A DNA stretch of 64,000 nucleotides from Chitinophaga polysaccharea (GTDB lineage: Bacteria; Bacteroidota; Bacteroidia; Chitinophagales; Chitinophagaceae), in the NCBI RefSeq assembly GCF_007829335.1, contig NZ_VIWO01000002.1:496001-560000 (forward strand). The letters are read 5' to 3'. Every line of letters begins with the position of its first letter. Positions within the stretch are counted from its first letter, which is position 1. Positions 36,610 through 45,094 of the stretch are shown here, in pieces. The position numbers and the translations under genes were made by a program. The notes under the pieces are model-generated. The model ran no database searches. It was not told where the DNA came from and saw nothing but the letters and a program-made list of their open reading frames with translations.

Positions 36610-37689
36610 TCAGGGGATATCATTGTAATGCCATTTCCCTTTAATGGTGCCTTTATCAAGCAACATCAGGCAAGGGTTACTTCTGCCTGCTGTTTTGATA
36701 GCCACACCATCCATTTGCACAAAAGGAAACTCCAGTCCATACTGTTGTTTAAAGGCGGCTATTTCATCTTTGGTAGAAGCGGTGACACCATATATTAGTA
36801 TCTCCTGGTTCTTCCATTTGGCCTGCAGGGCTTTCATCTTGGCATCCCAGCCGCTGCCTGCGTTCTGTACATTCTGTACCAGGAAAAGGTATACGGGTTT
36901 GTCGGCCGACAATACTGCCTCCGTTTGATTAACACCATCGAGGTCGGTGAGAATAAAATCTTTGATGGCAGGTTCGGCATTTCCTTTCTTCACCAGTTTA
37001 TCCTTACGGTCAATAAACTTCCAGGTACTGTCGGACCAGGGATAGTTATCGGCCGTAAACTCTTTCTTCTGCCCGTCTTTTTCGTAGATGAATACCATTT
37101 CATATACGTCGGGCGTAGCACCTGGCGGCAATTTCATCTTTTCGGGAATATTGTTTCCTACTTTATAGGGCAGGCAGTCGAATAAAGGCAAGTGTTTTAA
37201 CGTATACGCCTGTACGCCAAAAGATAATAGCACCGACAGGATAAATACCAGGGCTGCCCCTTTCACCGGTAGTATCTTTTTACGGTAAAAGAAGATCACC
37301 AGGATCATCAGTAACAGGATCACATCTTTCCAGAAGGTTTCCACCGGCGTTAATTTGATACAGTCGCCGAAGCAGCCACATTCCCGGATAGTACCACTGA
37401 ATAGTGCAAAAGCCGTGAGGAAGGTAAAGAAGATGATGAGCAGCAGTAATAGTACAGAAAAGATGCGCATACGGTATCCTACGAGCACGGCCACGCCGGC
37501 AATGATTTCAAAGGCATTCATCACCACGGAAAATGCCAGTGAGTAAGGCGACAGGAAAGTGAGGTGCAGTACTTCAAAGAATTCGTCCATCTTATAACTG
37601 AGGCCCAGTGGGTCATTCGCTTTGATAAGCCCCGAAAAGATGAACAGTACCCCTACGATGATGCGTAACAGGTTAAGGATAATCTTCAT
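36610..37689 (-). CDS. DoxX/MauE-type membrane protein with thioredoxin-like C-terminus (BT_3928 family)
   Basis: A 359-residue protein. The first 165 residues form four to five helices of the DoxX type and include the Cys cluster E-C-G-C-F-G-D-C (about 104-111). The C-terminal half (about 245-355) looks like a thioredoxin fold but lacks C-x-x-C; only a lone Cys near P-C-L-M-L-L remains. The MauE part suggests electron or disulfide transfer across the membrane. It lies 15 bases upstream of the orphan permease on the same strand, and so is probably co-transcribed. Confidence 0.8.
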   Translation of the reverse strand: MKIILNLLRIIVGVLFIFSGLIKANDPLGLSYKMDEFFEVLHLTFLSPYSLAFSVVMNAFEIIAGVAVLVGYRMRIFSVLLLLLIIFFTFLTAFALFSGTIRECGCFGDCIKLTPVETFWKDVILLLMILVIFFYRKKILPVKGAALVFILSVLLSFGVQAYTLKHLPLFDCLPYKVGNNIPEKMKLPPGATPDVYEMVFIYEKDGQKKEFTADNYPWSDSTWKFIDRKDKLVKKGNAEPAIKDFILTDLDGVNQTEAVLSADKPVYLFLVQNVQNAGSGWDAKMKALQAKWKNQEILIYGVTASTKDEIAAFKQQYGLEFPFVQMDGVAIKTAGRSNPCLMLLDKGTIKGKWHYNDIP

Positions 37690-37834
37690 AAAACAGTTTA
37701 ATGGTTAAGTAATGGTGAAGTTAAGGACTATCCCGATTTACCTGTATTAGAAAGTGATGGGCGTAACCCATGCAAATCTGTTGTTGAAATAAACATCGAA
37801 ATCCCTAAATTCGAAAATGATTGATTTTCCTCCT

Positions 37835-37842
37835 TAGATTTG
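37835..37842 (+). promoter_or_regulatory. -7 box of folP-cdaA operon
   Basis: TAGATTTG is an exact consensus match about 90 bases before the folP ATG, in the divergent region with the DoxX-type gene. Confidence 0.5.
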
Positions 37843-37932
37843 CAGGCAAAATAAAGAATTTCAGCTAAAAGGCTGGAACTATATGATAAACCGGAGGTAA
37901 AAACCTGCACGCTCACCATTCAATGCAATCAT

Positions 37933-38796
37933 ATGACACCGCACCATATCCATATGCATCATTCACCGGCTATTAACTGCAGGGGACAGTTGTTGTCCCT
38001 GGCTGCCCCTGTGGTGATGGGTATTATTAATGTAACGGATGATTCCTTTTATGAAGGTAACCGTATGCATCAGCTACACCAGGTAATGGAAAAGGTACAG
38101 CAGCACCTGGAAGAAGGCGCCGCCATACTGGATCTGGGAGCGCAAAGTACCCGCCCGGGCGCCACAGTCATAGGCGCCGACGAAGAAATACACCGCTTAA
38201 TTCCCGCCATCCATGCTATATTGAACAGCTATCCGAAGGCGATTATTTCTATAGATACCTGGTATGCTTCCGTAGCCGAAAGGGCCGTACAGGCAGGCGC
38301 TTCTATTATTAATGATGTGAGTGCAGGCGACCTGGATGCTGCCATGATCCCGACCGTCGGTCAATTACAGGTGCCGTATATAGCTATGCACATGCAGGGG
38401 AAGCCTGCTACCATGCAGCATAACCCACAGTACGAAGATGTGGTGGCAGAAGTATTGGATTACCTGCAACAAAAGCTGGCCCAGTGCCGGGCAGCCGGGA
38501 TCAGAGATTTTATTGCCGACCCGGGATTTGGTTTTGGGAAAACCCTCGATCATAATTATACCCTGTTGGGGCAGTTGCACCTTTTCCGGGATGTGCTGGG
38601 CGTACCGGTGCTGACGGGTATTTCACGCAAGTCGATGATATATAAATTACTGGGCGTTACTCCGGTGGAAGCGCTCAATGGCACCACTGTGCTGAATACC
38701 ATTGCCCTGCAGCAAGGTACACATATCCTGCGGGTACATGATGTAAAAGCGGCGGTAGAGGCGATAAAGATCACAGAGAAAATGAGGGGCCGTTAA
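37933..38796 (+). CDS. folP: Dihydropteroate synthase
   Basis: A 287-residue TIM-barrel enzyme joining para-aminobenzoate to pterin pyrophosphate in folate synthesis; it is the target of sulfonamides. Motifs are M-G-I-I-N-V-T-D-D-S-F (pterin loop), L-D-L-G-A-Q-S-T-R-P-G-A, I-N-D-V-S-A-G, D-P-G-F-G-F-G-K and the closing R-V-H-D-V. The start has a His-rich opening; a start a few residues later is possible. cdaA follows 25 bases downstream. Confidence 0.95.
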   Translation: MTPHHIHMHHSPAINCRGQLLSLAAPVVMGIINVTDDSFYEGNRMHQLHQVMEKVQQHLEEGAAILDLGAQSTRPGATVIGADEEIHRLIPAIHAILNSYPKAIISIDTWYASVAERAVQAGASIINDVSAGDLDAAMIPTVGQLQVPYIAMHMQGKPATMQHNPQYEDVVAEVLDYLQQKLAQCRAAGIRDFIADPGFGFGKTLDHNYTLLGQLHLFRDVLGVPVLTGISRKSMIYKLLGVTPVEALNGTTVLNTIALQQGTHILRVHDVKAAVEAIKITEKMRGR

Positions 38797-38821
38797 ATCT
38801 TATCTTACTATTTTTACAATT

Positions 38822-39634
38822 ATGAAGGAAGTTATACAGTTTTATGGAGTTGAGTTTCGCTGGCTAAATCTTTTGGACCTGCTGATTGTTATTTTTTTAA
38901 TTATTCAATTATACCGTTTATTAAAGGGCAGTCTTGCGTTTAATATTTTCGTAGGCCTGTTAATGGTATATGCAGCTTATTTCCTGGTCAGGGCTTTATC
39001 GATGCCTATTCTGACCAGTATCCTGCAAAACTTTATCAATGTTGGGATTATCGCCATCATTATTATTTTTCAGCCGGAGATCCGGAAGTTCCTGCTGGTA
39101 CTGGGTAAGAAAACACCTTTGAGCAAGGATAGTTTTTTCACCAAGTTATTCCTCCCTGATAAGTTTAAAAGCTATAAGGAAGAAGAAAATATCATTAACG
39201 AGATCATTGTGGCGGTAAGCCGTATGCAAAGTACGTTTACAGGGGCGTTGATGGTGATAGCGACGACTTACCGTGTAAAGTTCGATTCTGCCTCCAGTAT
39301 TCCGATTGATGGGAATGTAAGCGCCAAGCTGATAGAGAGCATTTTTGAAAAGCATAGTCCCTTGCACGATGGGGCGTTGATTATAGTGGGCAACAAGATC
39401 CTGGCGGCCAAGGTAATATTGCCGGTATCAGAGAACCCGAATCTGCCCACCCGTATTGGATTAAGGCATCGTTCGGCGGTGGGCATTACCGAACATAGTG
39501 ATAACCTGGCGATTATTGTATCGGAAGAGCGGGGAACGGTTTCTTATGCGATGGATGGAGTACTAACCCAGGATGTGTCGCTGGAAGACCTAAAGGTAAA
39601 ATTATACGAGGTATTGATAGATGGCTACGCCTGA
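38822..39634 (+). CDS. cdaA: Diadenylate cyclase CdaA
   Basis: A 270-residue membrane enzyme making cyclic di-AMP from two ATP. Three N-terminal helices (about 17-32, 38-57, 66-83) precede the DAC domain with D-G-A at 183-185 and R-H-R at 215-217, the two catalytic motifs. It shares an operon with folP, a pairing common in this phylum. No c-di-AMP phosphodiesterase of the GdpP type is adjacent; the DHH/DHHA1 phosphoesterase at 40.6 kb could degrade pApA or c-di-AMP, but this is not shown. Confidence 0.95.
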   Translation: MKEVIQFYGVEFRWLNLLDLLIVIFLIIQLYRLLKGSLAFNIFVGLLMVYAAYFLVRALSMPILTSILQNFINVGIIAIIIIFQPEIRKFLLVLGKKTPLSKDSFFTKLFLPDKFKSYKEEENIINEIIVAVSRMQSTFTGALMVIATTYRVKFDSASSIPIDGNVSAKLIESIFEKHSPLHDGALIIVGNKILAAKVILPVSENPNLPTRIGLRHRSAVGITEHSDNLAIIVSEERGTVSYAMDGVLTQDVSLEDLKVKLYEVLIDGYA

Positions 39635-39661
39635 TAGGGATAGTATTAATATATGATATAG

Positions 39662-39696
39662 AAAAAGGGCCCCCGCATAAGCGGGGGCCCTTTTTT
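39662..39696. terminator. Strong bidirectional terminator
   Basis: A 15-bp perfect stem (39662-39676 with 39681-39695) has a C/G-rich core and A5/T6 edges, placed between convergent cdaA and the FKBP lipoprotein gene. Confidence 0.92.
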
Positions 39697-39712
39697 ATTA
39701 CGATCAGGTAAT

Positions 39713-40606
39713 TTATTTTTTTGCCGGAACTGGTGCAGCTGGTGCAACCGGAGCAGCTGGTGCTGGTGCACCTGGTTTAATGTCTACCAACTGTACGTCG
39801 AATACGAGGATAGAGTTGCTAGGAATTACCGGAGGACTTCCCTGCAGGCCATAAGCCAGTACAGAAGGAATTACCAGGGTAGCTTTGGATCCTTTTTTCA
39901 GACCGCTTAAACCGGCATCCCATCCTTTGATAACGAAACCACGACCGATAGGGAATTTAATTGGCTCTAACGGCATGCCTGGACGCATGGTTGAATCCTG
40001 GCTGGAATCAAATACTTTACCGGTGGTGAGTTTACCAGTGTAGTGTACATAAACGGTATCACCTGGATTAGGGGTGCCGCCGGTACCTTCCTGGGTAACT
40101 GCTACGTATACGCCTTCTGCGTTTTTAGTAGCGTTGATTTTGTTTTTCTCCAGGTACTCTTTAATGAGTTTTTCGTCTTTCTCTTTCTGAGCTGCTGCTG
40201 AATATTTTCCTTCAACCGCGAAAGTGATTTTCAGCTTATCACCTTTCTTACCAAATGGAGGACGTTCCTGCGCTGGTAATGAATCCCAGGGAATAACAAA
40301 AGTAGCGCTATCGCCTTCATGGAGGAGGGCAATACCTTCCATCAGGTCGTACTTGTTCTGTGCTTTAGCCACGAGTACGGGGATGGGTGCGCCTACCATT
40401 TTACGGGAATCTCCCAGCAGGGAATCATTGATACGCTGGGTAACGTTCAACAGGGCGGTATCGCCCAATTTCAGTTGTGCTCCGCTGCCGGATTTGTGAA
40501 CGATATACTCAATACCGCCCGGTGTTTTTTTAACACCTGTACCGCAACTGGCTACGAATAAGCCGAGTGCTGCGGTTGCAACTAATAACTGATTGTGTTT
40601 TTTCAT
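39713..40606 (-). CDS. FKBP-type peptidyl-prolyl isomerase lipoprotein
   Basis: A 297-residue protein with lipobox V-A-S-C-G (Cys at about 21). A degenerate N-terminal FKBP-like half (about 30-135), a helical linker rich in Lys/Glu, and a complete C-terminal FKBP domain (about 165-275; P-G-D-T-V-Y-V-H-Y-T-G-K, I-K-G-W-D-A-G-L) follow. An Ala/Pro/Val tail ends it. It folds periplasmic or outer-membrane proteins; gliding-motility-linked relatives exist but no gld gene is nearby. It starts 36 bases after the NrnA-like stop, so the two form an operon. Confidence 0.9.
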   Translation of the reverse strand: MKKHNQLLVATAALGLFVASCGTGVKKTPGGIEYIVHKSGSGAQLKLGDTALLNVTQRINDSLLGDSRKMVGAPIPVLVAKAQNKYDLMEGIALLHEGDSATFVIPWDSLPAQERPPFGKKGDKLKITFAVEGKYSAAAQKEKDEKLIKEYLEKNKINATKNAEGVYVAVTQEGTGGTPNPGDTVYVHYTGKLTTGKVFDSSQDSTMRPGMPLEPIKFPIGRGFVIKGWDAGLSGLKKGSKATLVIPSVLAYGLQGSPPVIPSNSILVFDVQLVDIKPGAPAPAAPVAPAAPVPAKK

Positions 40607-40642
40607 TTGATTGTATTAGTAGGTTGAAATACTTTAATTCAT

Positions 40643-41647
40643 TTATTGTAACAGCGCTTCGTTTTGTTCTATGGCTTTTATAAACCGGTCTACCGTTTTT
40701 TCGAGTGAATCGGTGCTACGGCCGCCGGATGCGTTGAAATGCCCTCCTCCGTCAAAATATTTCCGGGCGAAGGTATTTACATCGAAATCGCCTTTGGACC
40801 GGAAAGACAATTTCACTTCTGAATGGCGGTCGATGATCAATGCTGCCATTTTTATTCCCTGTATTGACAGCAGGAAGTTAACCAGGCCTTCCGTATCTCC
40901 GGTTTGCAGGTCAAACCTTTTCAGGTCTGTATAAGGAATGGCCAGCATAGCGGTATTATATTCATAGAATACCTCCATACGGTTCAGGAGGCTATGCCCG
41001 AGGAACCGGAGGCGGTTTTCCAGGAAGTTATCATAAATCGCCTGGTGAATCACTTCGTGGCGAAGGCCTCTTTCCATCAGGTCGGCCACCATGCGGTGAA
41101 CGGCCGCCGTGGTAGACGCAAAGCGGAAGGAGCCGGTATCCGTAACGGTACCTGCATAAATGCATTGCGCAATTTCGAGGTTAATATACTGCTCATCTCC
41201 CAATTTATATATAGTTTCATAAACTAATTGGGCGGTGGAGCTAGCTTTTGTATCACTTACACCGTAGTCAAAACTGGGTTGAGGCTCCAGGTGGTGGTCT
41301 ATGAGGATCTTGATACAATCTAATTTTTCGAGGTGAGGCGCCAGGTTTTTGGTGCGGTACAATGCATTAAAATCCAGGCAAAACAACAGATCAGTCCCTT
41401 CCAATGCCTGTATAGCTCTATCCATGGAGGATTCAAAATCAATGACGGTATCTGCACCTGGCATCCATTTCAGGAAATCCGGAAAGTTAGTGGGTGAGAT
41501 TACAGTTACCTGGTGTCCTTTCTGTAACAAGTAGTGGTACATCGCCAATGAAGATCCCATGGCATCGGCATCTGGCTTCTGATGCATTGTTACGACCACT
41601 TTCTTAGGGCTCTCCAGCAAAGGCTTAATTTCCTCGATCGGCTTCAT
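40643..41647 (-). CDS. DHH/DHHA1 phosphoesterase (NrnA-like nanoRNase / pAp phosphatase)
   Basis: A 334-residue hydrolase. The DHH domain carries H-x-K-P-D-A-D-A-M-G-S-S (Asp26, Asp28), C-L-D-F-N-A and I-D-H-H-L. The DHHA1 domain ends with G-G-G-H-F-N-A-S-G-G. NrnA degrades 2-5 nt RNAs and 3'-phosphoadenosine 5'-phosphate; some relatives cut pApA, the product of c-di-AMP breakdown. The nearby cdaA is on the other strand, so a link to that signal is only suggestive. Confidence 0.9.
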   Translation of the reverse strand: MKPIEEIKPLLESPKKVVVTMHQKPDADAMGSSLAMYHYLLQKGHQVTVISPTNFPDFLKWMPGADTVIDFESSMDRAIQALEGTDLLFCLDFNALYRTKNLAPHLEKLDCIKILIDHHLEPQPSFDYGVSDTKASSTAQLVYETIYKLGDEQYINLEIAQCIYAGTVTDTGSFRFASTTAAVHRMVADLMERGLRHEVIHQAIYDNFLENRLRFLGHSLLNRMEVFYEYNTAMLAIPYTDLKRFDLQTGDTEGLVNFLLSIQGIKMAALIIDRHSEVKLSFRSKGDFDVNTFARKYFDGGGHFNASGGRSTDSLEKTVDRFIKAIEQNEALLQ

Positions 41648-41771
41648 TAAAAAACTGTAATGTTAAGAGTTGATTTCCAATCACAACAAGTGGTTGAAAC
41701 AGAAAACGAAGTGCGAAGTTCTTTATTTGAGCCAGAATTTCAAAATTTTTTACCACTAAAGAAAATGTAAT

Positions 41772-41779
41772 TACTTTTG
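41772..41779 (+). promoter_or_regulatory. -7 box of ndk
   Basis: TACTTTTG exactly fits TAnnTTTG and would give a leader of about 28 bases before the ndk ATG at 41813. Confidence 0.6.
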
Positions 41780-41812
41780 CGGCCTAATCTGTAATTCGGA
41801 ATTAAACATTAT

Positions 41813-42229
41813 ATGAGCAACAGAACATTTACTATGATCAAGCCTGATGCAGTAGCAAACGGGCACATTGGCGGCATTTTAAACATGATCAACGCTGCAG
41901 GTTTCCGCATCGTAGCCATGAAAATGACGCAGTTATCTACTGCAAAAGCAGGTGAGTTTTATGCAGTCCATAAAGAAAGACCTTTTTACGGTGAACTGGT
42001 AGAATTCATGAGCAGCGGCCATATCGTAGCAGCTATCCTGGAAAAAGACAACGCCGTAGAAGATTTTCGTAAACTGATCGGTGCCACCAACCCAGCTAAC
42101 GCAGAGGAAGGTACCATCCGTAAAAAATATGCTGAGTCTATCGGCCGTAACGCTGTTCACGGTTCTGACTCTGACGAAAACGCTGTGATTGAAGGTAACT
42201 TCTTCTTCAGCGGGCTCGAAAAATTCTAA
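41813..42229 (+). CDS. ndk: Nucleoside-diphosphate kinase
   Basis: A 138-residue enzyme that moves phosphate from ATP to other nucleoside diphosphates. Catalytic His116 lies in R-N-A-V-H-G-S-D-S; the opening [10 protein letters not shown] and I-R-K-K-Y-A are also standard. Length matches the family. It is monocistronic with its own promoter and terminator. Confidence 0.98.
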   Translation: MSNRTFTMIKPDAVANGHIGGILNMINAAGFRIVAMKMTQLSTAKAGEFYAVHKERPFYGELVEFMSSGHIVAAILEKDNAVEDFRKLIGATNPANAEEGTIRKKYAESIGRNAVHGSDSDENAVIEGNFFFSGLEKF

Positions 42230-42637
42230 TACTGTCATTTACATCAGTGCAAAAAGCCGGTTATCAAAACCGGCTTTTTTGTTGCTCCTACCTATTGATC
42301 TGATTTAATACAAATAATTGATTTATATCTATTTACGAGAAATACATGAACCATCACTTTAGGAATTAGGTCCAAACTGACAAAACGTCGTAATTACATG
42401 ATTTTTAATAGAAATATGATAGGGGAAAAGACCTTTAAAATCACCGGTTTATCAGCAAAAAGAGGCCAAAATAACATCATTCCAAATAGCTGATTTTCAA
42501 TAATATAATAATATACTCATCAAGTAACACTTCAAATAAGACGCTTCTCTCCTACTTTCCACACCATATTCCCCCTTTTTAGCACTTTTTCGGATAGCCA
42601 TCACCGTTGTTTTACAAAAAGCATTTAACTTGCTTTC
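42230..42637 (+). other. Intergenic region ndk / xerD
   Basis: About 400 bases: the ndk terminator at the left, then AT-rich sequence without a gene or recognised RNA. The xerD promoter must lie near the right end; TTTAACTTGC about 10 bases before the ATG is a weak -7 candidate. Confidence 0.5.
42251..42280 (+). terminator. Terminator of ndk
   Basis: An 11-bp stem of A4 plus a GC-rich core, with a 5-base loop and six T afterwards. Confidence 0.9.
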
Positions 42638-43537
42638 ATGTGGGAATCGTTCCGAAAATTATTTAAAGGCTACCTCCGTTTAGAGCGATCGATGTCGGAT
42701 CATTCGGTAGAAGCCTACCTCCGTGACGTAGAAAAATTGGAGCAATACCTGATGGCCAATGGTAAAGAAAAGTTCCGGCCCCAGGATGTTACACTCGAAG
42801 ATTTGCAGGGTTGTATTCAATGGATTGCCCAATTGGGTATGACTGCCACCTCCCAGGCCCGGACCATTTCCGGCCTGAAGGCTTTTTATAAATTCCTGTT
42901 GTTGGAAGACATGGCCCAGGAAGATCCGACCCAGCTACTGGAAGCGCCCAAGGTGTTGCGTAAGCTACCCGATGTGCTCACCTTCGAGGAAATTGAAAAG
43001 ATCATTTCCCAGATATCGCTGGATACGGCGGAAGGCCACCGTAATAAAGCCATCCTGGAAACCATGTATAGTTGCGGACTCCGGGTAAGCGAGGTGATTA
43101 ATTTACAGATTACCCAGCTGCACCTGGATGTTGGGTTTATCCGCGTAATCGGGAAAGGCAATAAAGAACGTATGGTGCCTATTGGGAAAGATGCCATGCG
43201 GCAGATAGATATTTACCGGAGAAATGTTCGTGTAATGCTCCCTGTTAAATATGGAGAAGAAGATACGCTGTTTCTTAACCGCCGCGGCGGCGCCCTGAGC
43301 CGGGTAATGATCTTCCTGGTGATCAAGGAGCTGGCACAAAAAGCGGGCATCCAGAAGAACGTATCCCCTCATACCTTCCGGCATTCCTTTGCTACCCACC
43401 TGGTAGAAGGCGGGGCAGACCTCCGGGCCGTACAGGAAATGCTGGGACATGAAAGCATTACCACCACGGAAATCTATACGCACCTGGACCGGGAATACCT
43501 CCGGGATACCCTCATGCGGTTTCATCCCCGGTTTTAG
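42638..43537 (+). CDS. xerD: Tyrosine recombinase XerD-type
   Basis: A 299-residue recombinase with all catalytic residues: Arg149 (C-G-L-R-V-S-E), Lys173, His245 and Arg248 (H-T-F-R-H-S), His271 (L-G-H-E-S) and Tyr280 (E-I-Y-T-H-L-D). Size and the H-S-F-A-T-H-L-V-E-G-G-A-D-L-R-A-V-Q-E segment fit chromosomal Xer proteins that resolve dimers at dif, not phage integrases. It is single-gene, with a terminator. Choice between XerC and XerD follows overall likeness and is less sure. Confidence 0.9.
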   Translation: MWESFRKLFKGYLRLERSMSDHSVEAYLRDVEKLEQYLMANGKEKFRPQDVTLEDLQGCIQWIAQLGMTATSQARTISGLKAFYKFLLLEDMAQEDPTQLLEAPKVLRKLPDVLTFEEIEKIISQISLDTAEGHRNKAILETMYSCGLRVSEVINLQITQLHLDVGFIRVIGKGNKERMVPIGKDAMRQIDIYRRNVRVMLPVKYGEEDTLFLNRRGGALSRVMIFLVIKELAQKAGIQKNVSPHTFRHSFATHLVEGGADLRAVQEMLGHESITTTEIYTHLDREYLRDTLMRFHPRF

Positions 43538-43553
43538 CATACCATAAAAAGGC

Positions 43554-43587
43554 AACAGCTACCTGCGAAAGGTAGCTGTTTTTTTTT
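43554..43587 (+). terminator. Terminator of xerD
   Basis: An 11-bp stem (43554-43564 with 43570-43580) is followed by seven T. Confidence 0.9.
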
Positions 43588-43645
43588 GCCATTTGCAATA
43601 AGGGGGAATTTACAAACACCGGATGTTCAAACATCCAGACAACTT

Positions 43646-44542
43646 TTACAGTAAGCTAAATTGGGTTATCAAACGGAATTTATCACTCTTGCTTTTTCGT
43701 GTACCCTTAAGGGTAATTATTTCTGAGAACCAGTTGCCTATCTGATCGGAAGCTCGTTTCACTTTTGAAGATTTATAAATAAGATTGATGTTACTGCAGG
43801 GGGCAATATCTCTTCTTTCCCGGCTTAATCCCATCCGCTCATCTTCTGCCCATAGTAAGTGATTATTGCGATATACTTTAAAATACACATCCGGGCCCAG
43901 GTTTTTACGACCTGAAATGATGGCTTGCGGACGCCCGGTACCTACCTGGTTTCCCGAGAAGTGCAAAAAGTAACGGCCTGATTCATCAGTATGGGCAATA
44001 CCCAATAGGCGTCCGGAGAGAGCGTTGTAAGCTTCCACTTTCAGGTGGGGTTGCCCGGGTGCACTAAAGTAAGGTTTTACCACACCGGTAATAAGCCAGG
44101 CGCCGGCGCTGGAATAAATGTTCTGCCAGAGCGCCGCTGGTATTACATAGGCATAGGCGCCTACATAACCGGTACTGTTCCTTTTCCAGGGCAGCACCAG
44201 CCGGCTGAGGTGATAGTTCCGGGGATGACGGTTACCATTTTTTCCCGGCAGCTGATCGAGGCACAAGTCCAGTTCCAATGCTTCCGTAAACAGGTGTACT
44301 TCGTTCCAGGACAAGCAAAAGCCTCCCTTTTCGTCGAGGGTGGTCTCCGCCAGGAGCCTGTCGGCTTTCATCAACACTTCCCGTGCCGACAAAGGCTGCA
44401 TATCGTTAAAGATGCCATTGGGCTGCGGGGTTACCGGGGCGTGTGTCGCCGGCAAATAAACCCGGATACGTGCATTAGCCAGTGGCTCAACACAATCATT
44501 ACAAATAAGTGCAGAGATGTTTCCGATTAATAGGTAACTCAT
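43646..44542 (-). CDS. Cytosolic protein with two transthyretin-like domains, function unknown
   Basis: A 298-residue protein without signal peptide or membrane helix. Residues about 3-115 and 150-255 each look like a transthyretin/carboxypeptidase-regulatory beta sandwich: a start such as L-I-G-N-I-S-A-L-I-C or W-L-I-T-G-V-V-K-P-Y, a P-L-A-N-A-R-I-R-V-Y or L-K-V-E-A-Y strand, and a D-E-K-G-G-F or D-E-S-G-R-Y-F turn. Such domains are normally extracellular, so absence of an export signal is odd. It is divergent from the signalling operon and shares a 552-base upstream region with two regulator-like sites. Confidence 0.7.
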   Translation of the reverse strand: MSYLLIGNISALICNDCVEPLANARIRVYLPATHAPVTPQPNGIFNDMQPLSAREVLMKADRLLAETTLDEKGGFCLSWNEVHLFTEALELDLCLDQLPGKNGNRHPRNYHLSRLVLPWKRNSTGYVGAYAYVIPAALWQNIYSSAGAWLITGVVKPYFSAPGQPHLKVEAYNALSGRLLGIAHTDESGRYFLHFSGNQVGTGRPQAIISGRKNLGPDVYFKVYRNNHLLWAEDERMGLSRERRDIAPCSNINLIYKSSKVKRASDQIGNWFSEIITLKGTRKSKSDKFRLITQFSLL

Positions 44543-44746
44543 AATTTTATTTTTTTAAGAAACAAAAGGGGTTAACGAGCATCACCTGATGAACTGTTTC
44601 TGCATATACTAATCAAACAAACAAGGTAGAAAGGCCAAATACACGGAGGTATTTTTCTAAATACAACTGATACTTAAGCGGTTGATGTTACAAAGATTGT
44701 GAAGTTTATCAGAGCAGTCAAGCGTTGAACAACTGAAAAAAAGGAT

Positions 44747-44762
44747 TACGTATAAGTACGCA
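44747..44762. promoter_or_regulatory. Putative operator, copy 1 (7-2-7 inverted repeat)
   Basis: TACGTAT-AA-GTACGCA: two 7-base half-sites around a 2-base centre, the spacing used by NarL-family regulators. It differs from copy 2 only in the second base. Confidence 0.5.
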
Positions 44763-44906
44763 GATCCTGATAAGAACCACGCAACAGCCTGCTGTAGATA
44801 TGCAGACAGTTCACATGATAAAACATGCCGGGTATGCTCCGACCGAAGCAAGTGAACGAAACCAGGCATTTGTTATTGGAATACTCCTTCCACACCCGGA
44901 AAGGTA

Positions 44907-44922
44907 TGCGTATAAGTACGCA
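44907..44922. promoter_or_regulatory. Putative operator, copy 2 (7-2-7 inverted repeat)
   Basis: TGCGTAT-AA-GTACGCA, with half-sites TGCGTAT and TGCGTAC on opposite strands. It lies 173 bases before the small-protein gene and exactly 160 bases after copy 1. Confidence 0.55.
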
Positions 44923-45094
44923 TTCTAGGGAGACGGCTACTGATTTTCCCATCTCCCCAAATAAGCCAAAATACTTTCCCACAAAGCATTTGAGAACACT
45001 ACGCGAGACAAAACCGTCCACTTACCTGTGTAATTCCCCCGTTGATTATGTAAGAAATTATGATATTTTTACCGCAAACTAAAACTTCCCCTAT

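Larger units (their letters stand above)
44543..45094. other. 552-base divergent control region
   Basis: No credible gene: several open frames exist but none has family features, and they overlap one another on both strands. Two near-identical 16-base inverted repeats stand out at 44747-44762 and 44907-44922. The rest is AT-rich at both ends, as expected for promoters of the two flanking genes. Confidence 0.6.

Noticed and set aside
37728..37919. 63-residue minus-strand frame upstream of the DoxX gene
   Set aside because: It covers the folP -7 box and has Ser-rich random composition with no recognisable start signal.
38822..41647. Cyclic-nucleotide defence system built on CdaA and the DHH phosphoesterase
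   Set aside because: CdaA is a housekeeping c-di-AMP synthase paired with folP; no effector or CD-NTase gene is present, and the phosphoesterase is on another transcript.
42638..43537. Tyrosine recombinase as sign of a prophage or integrative element
   Set aside because: It is the housekeeping XerD type, with no att repeats, tRNA or phage genes nearby.
44657..45082. Three overlapping open frames on both strands in the divergent control region
   Set aside because: They overlap one another and the putative operators, show no family features, and have Cys/Phe- or Arg/Ser-heavy composition typical of chance frames.
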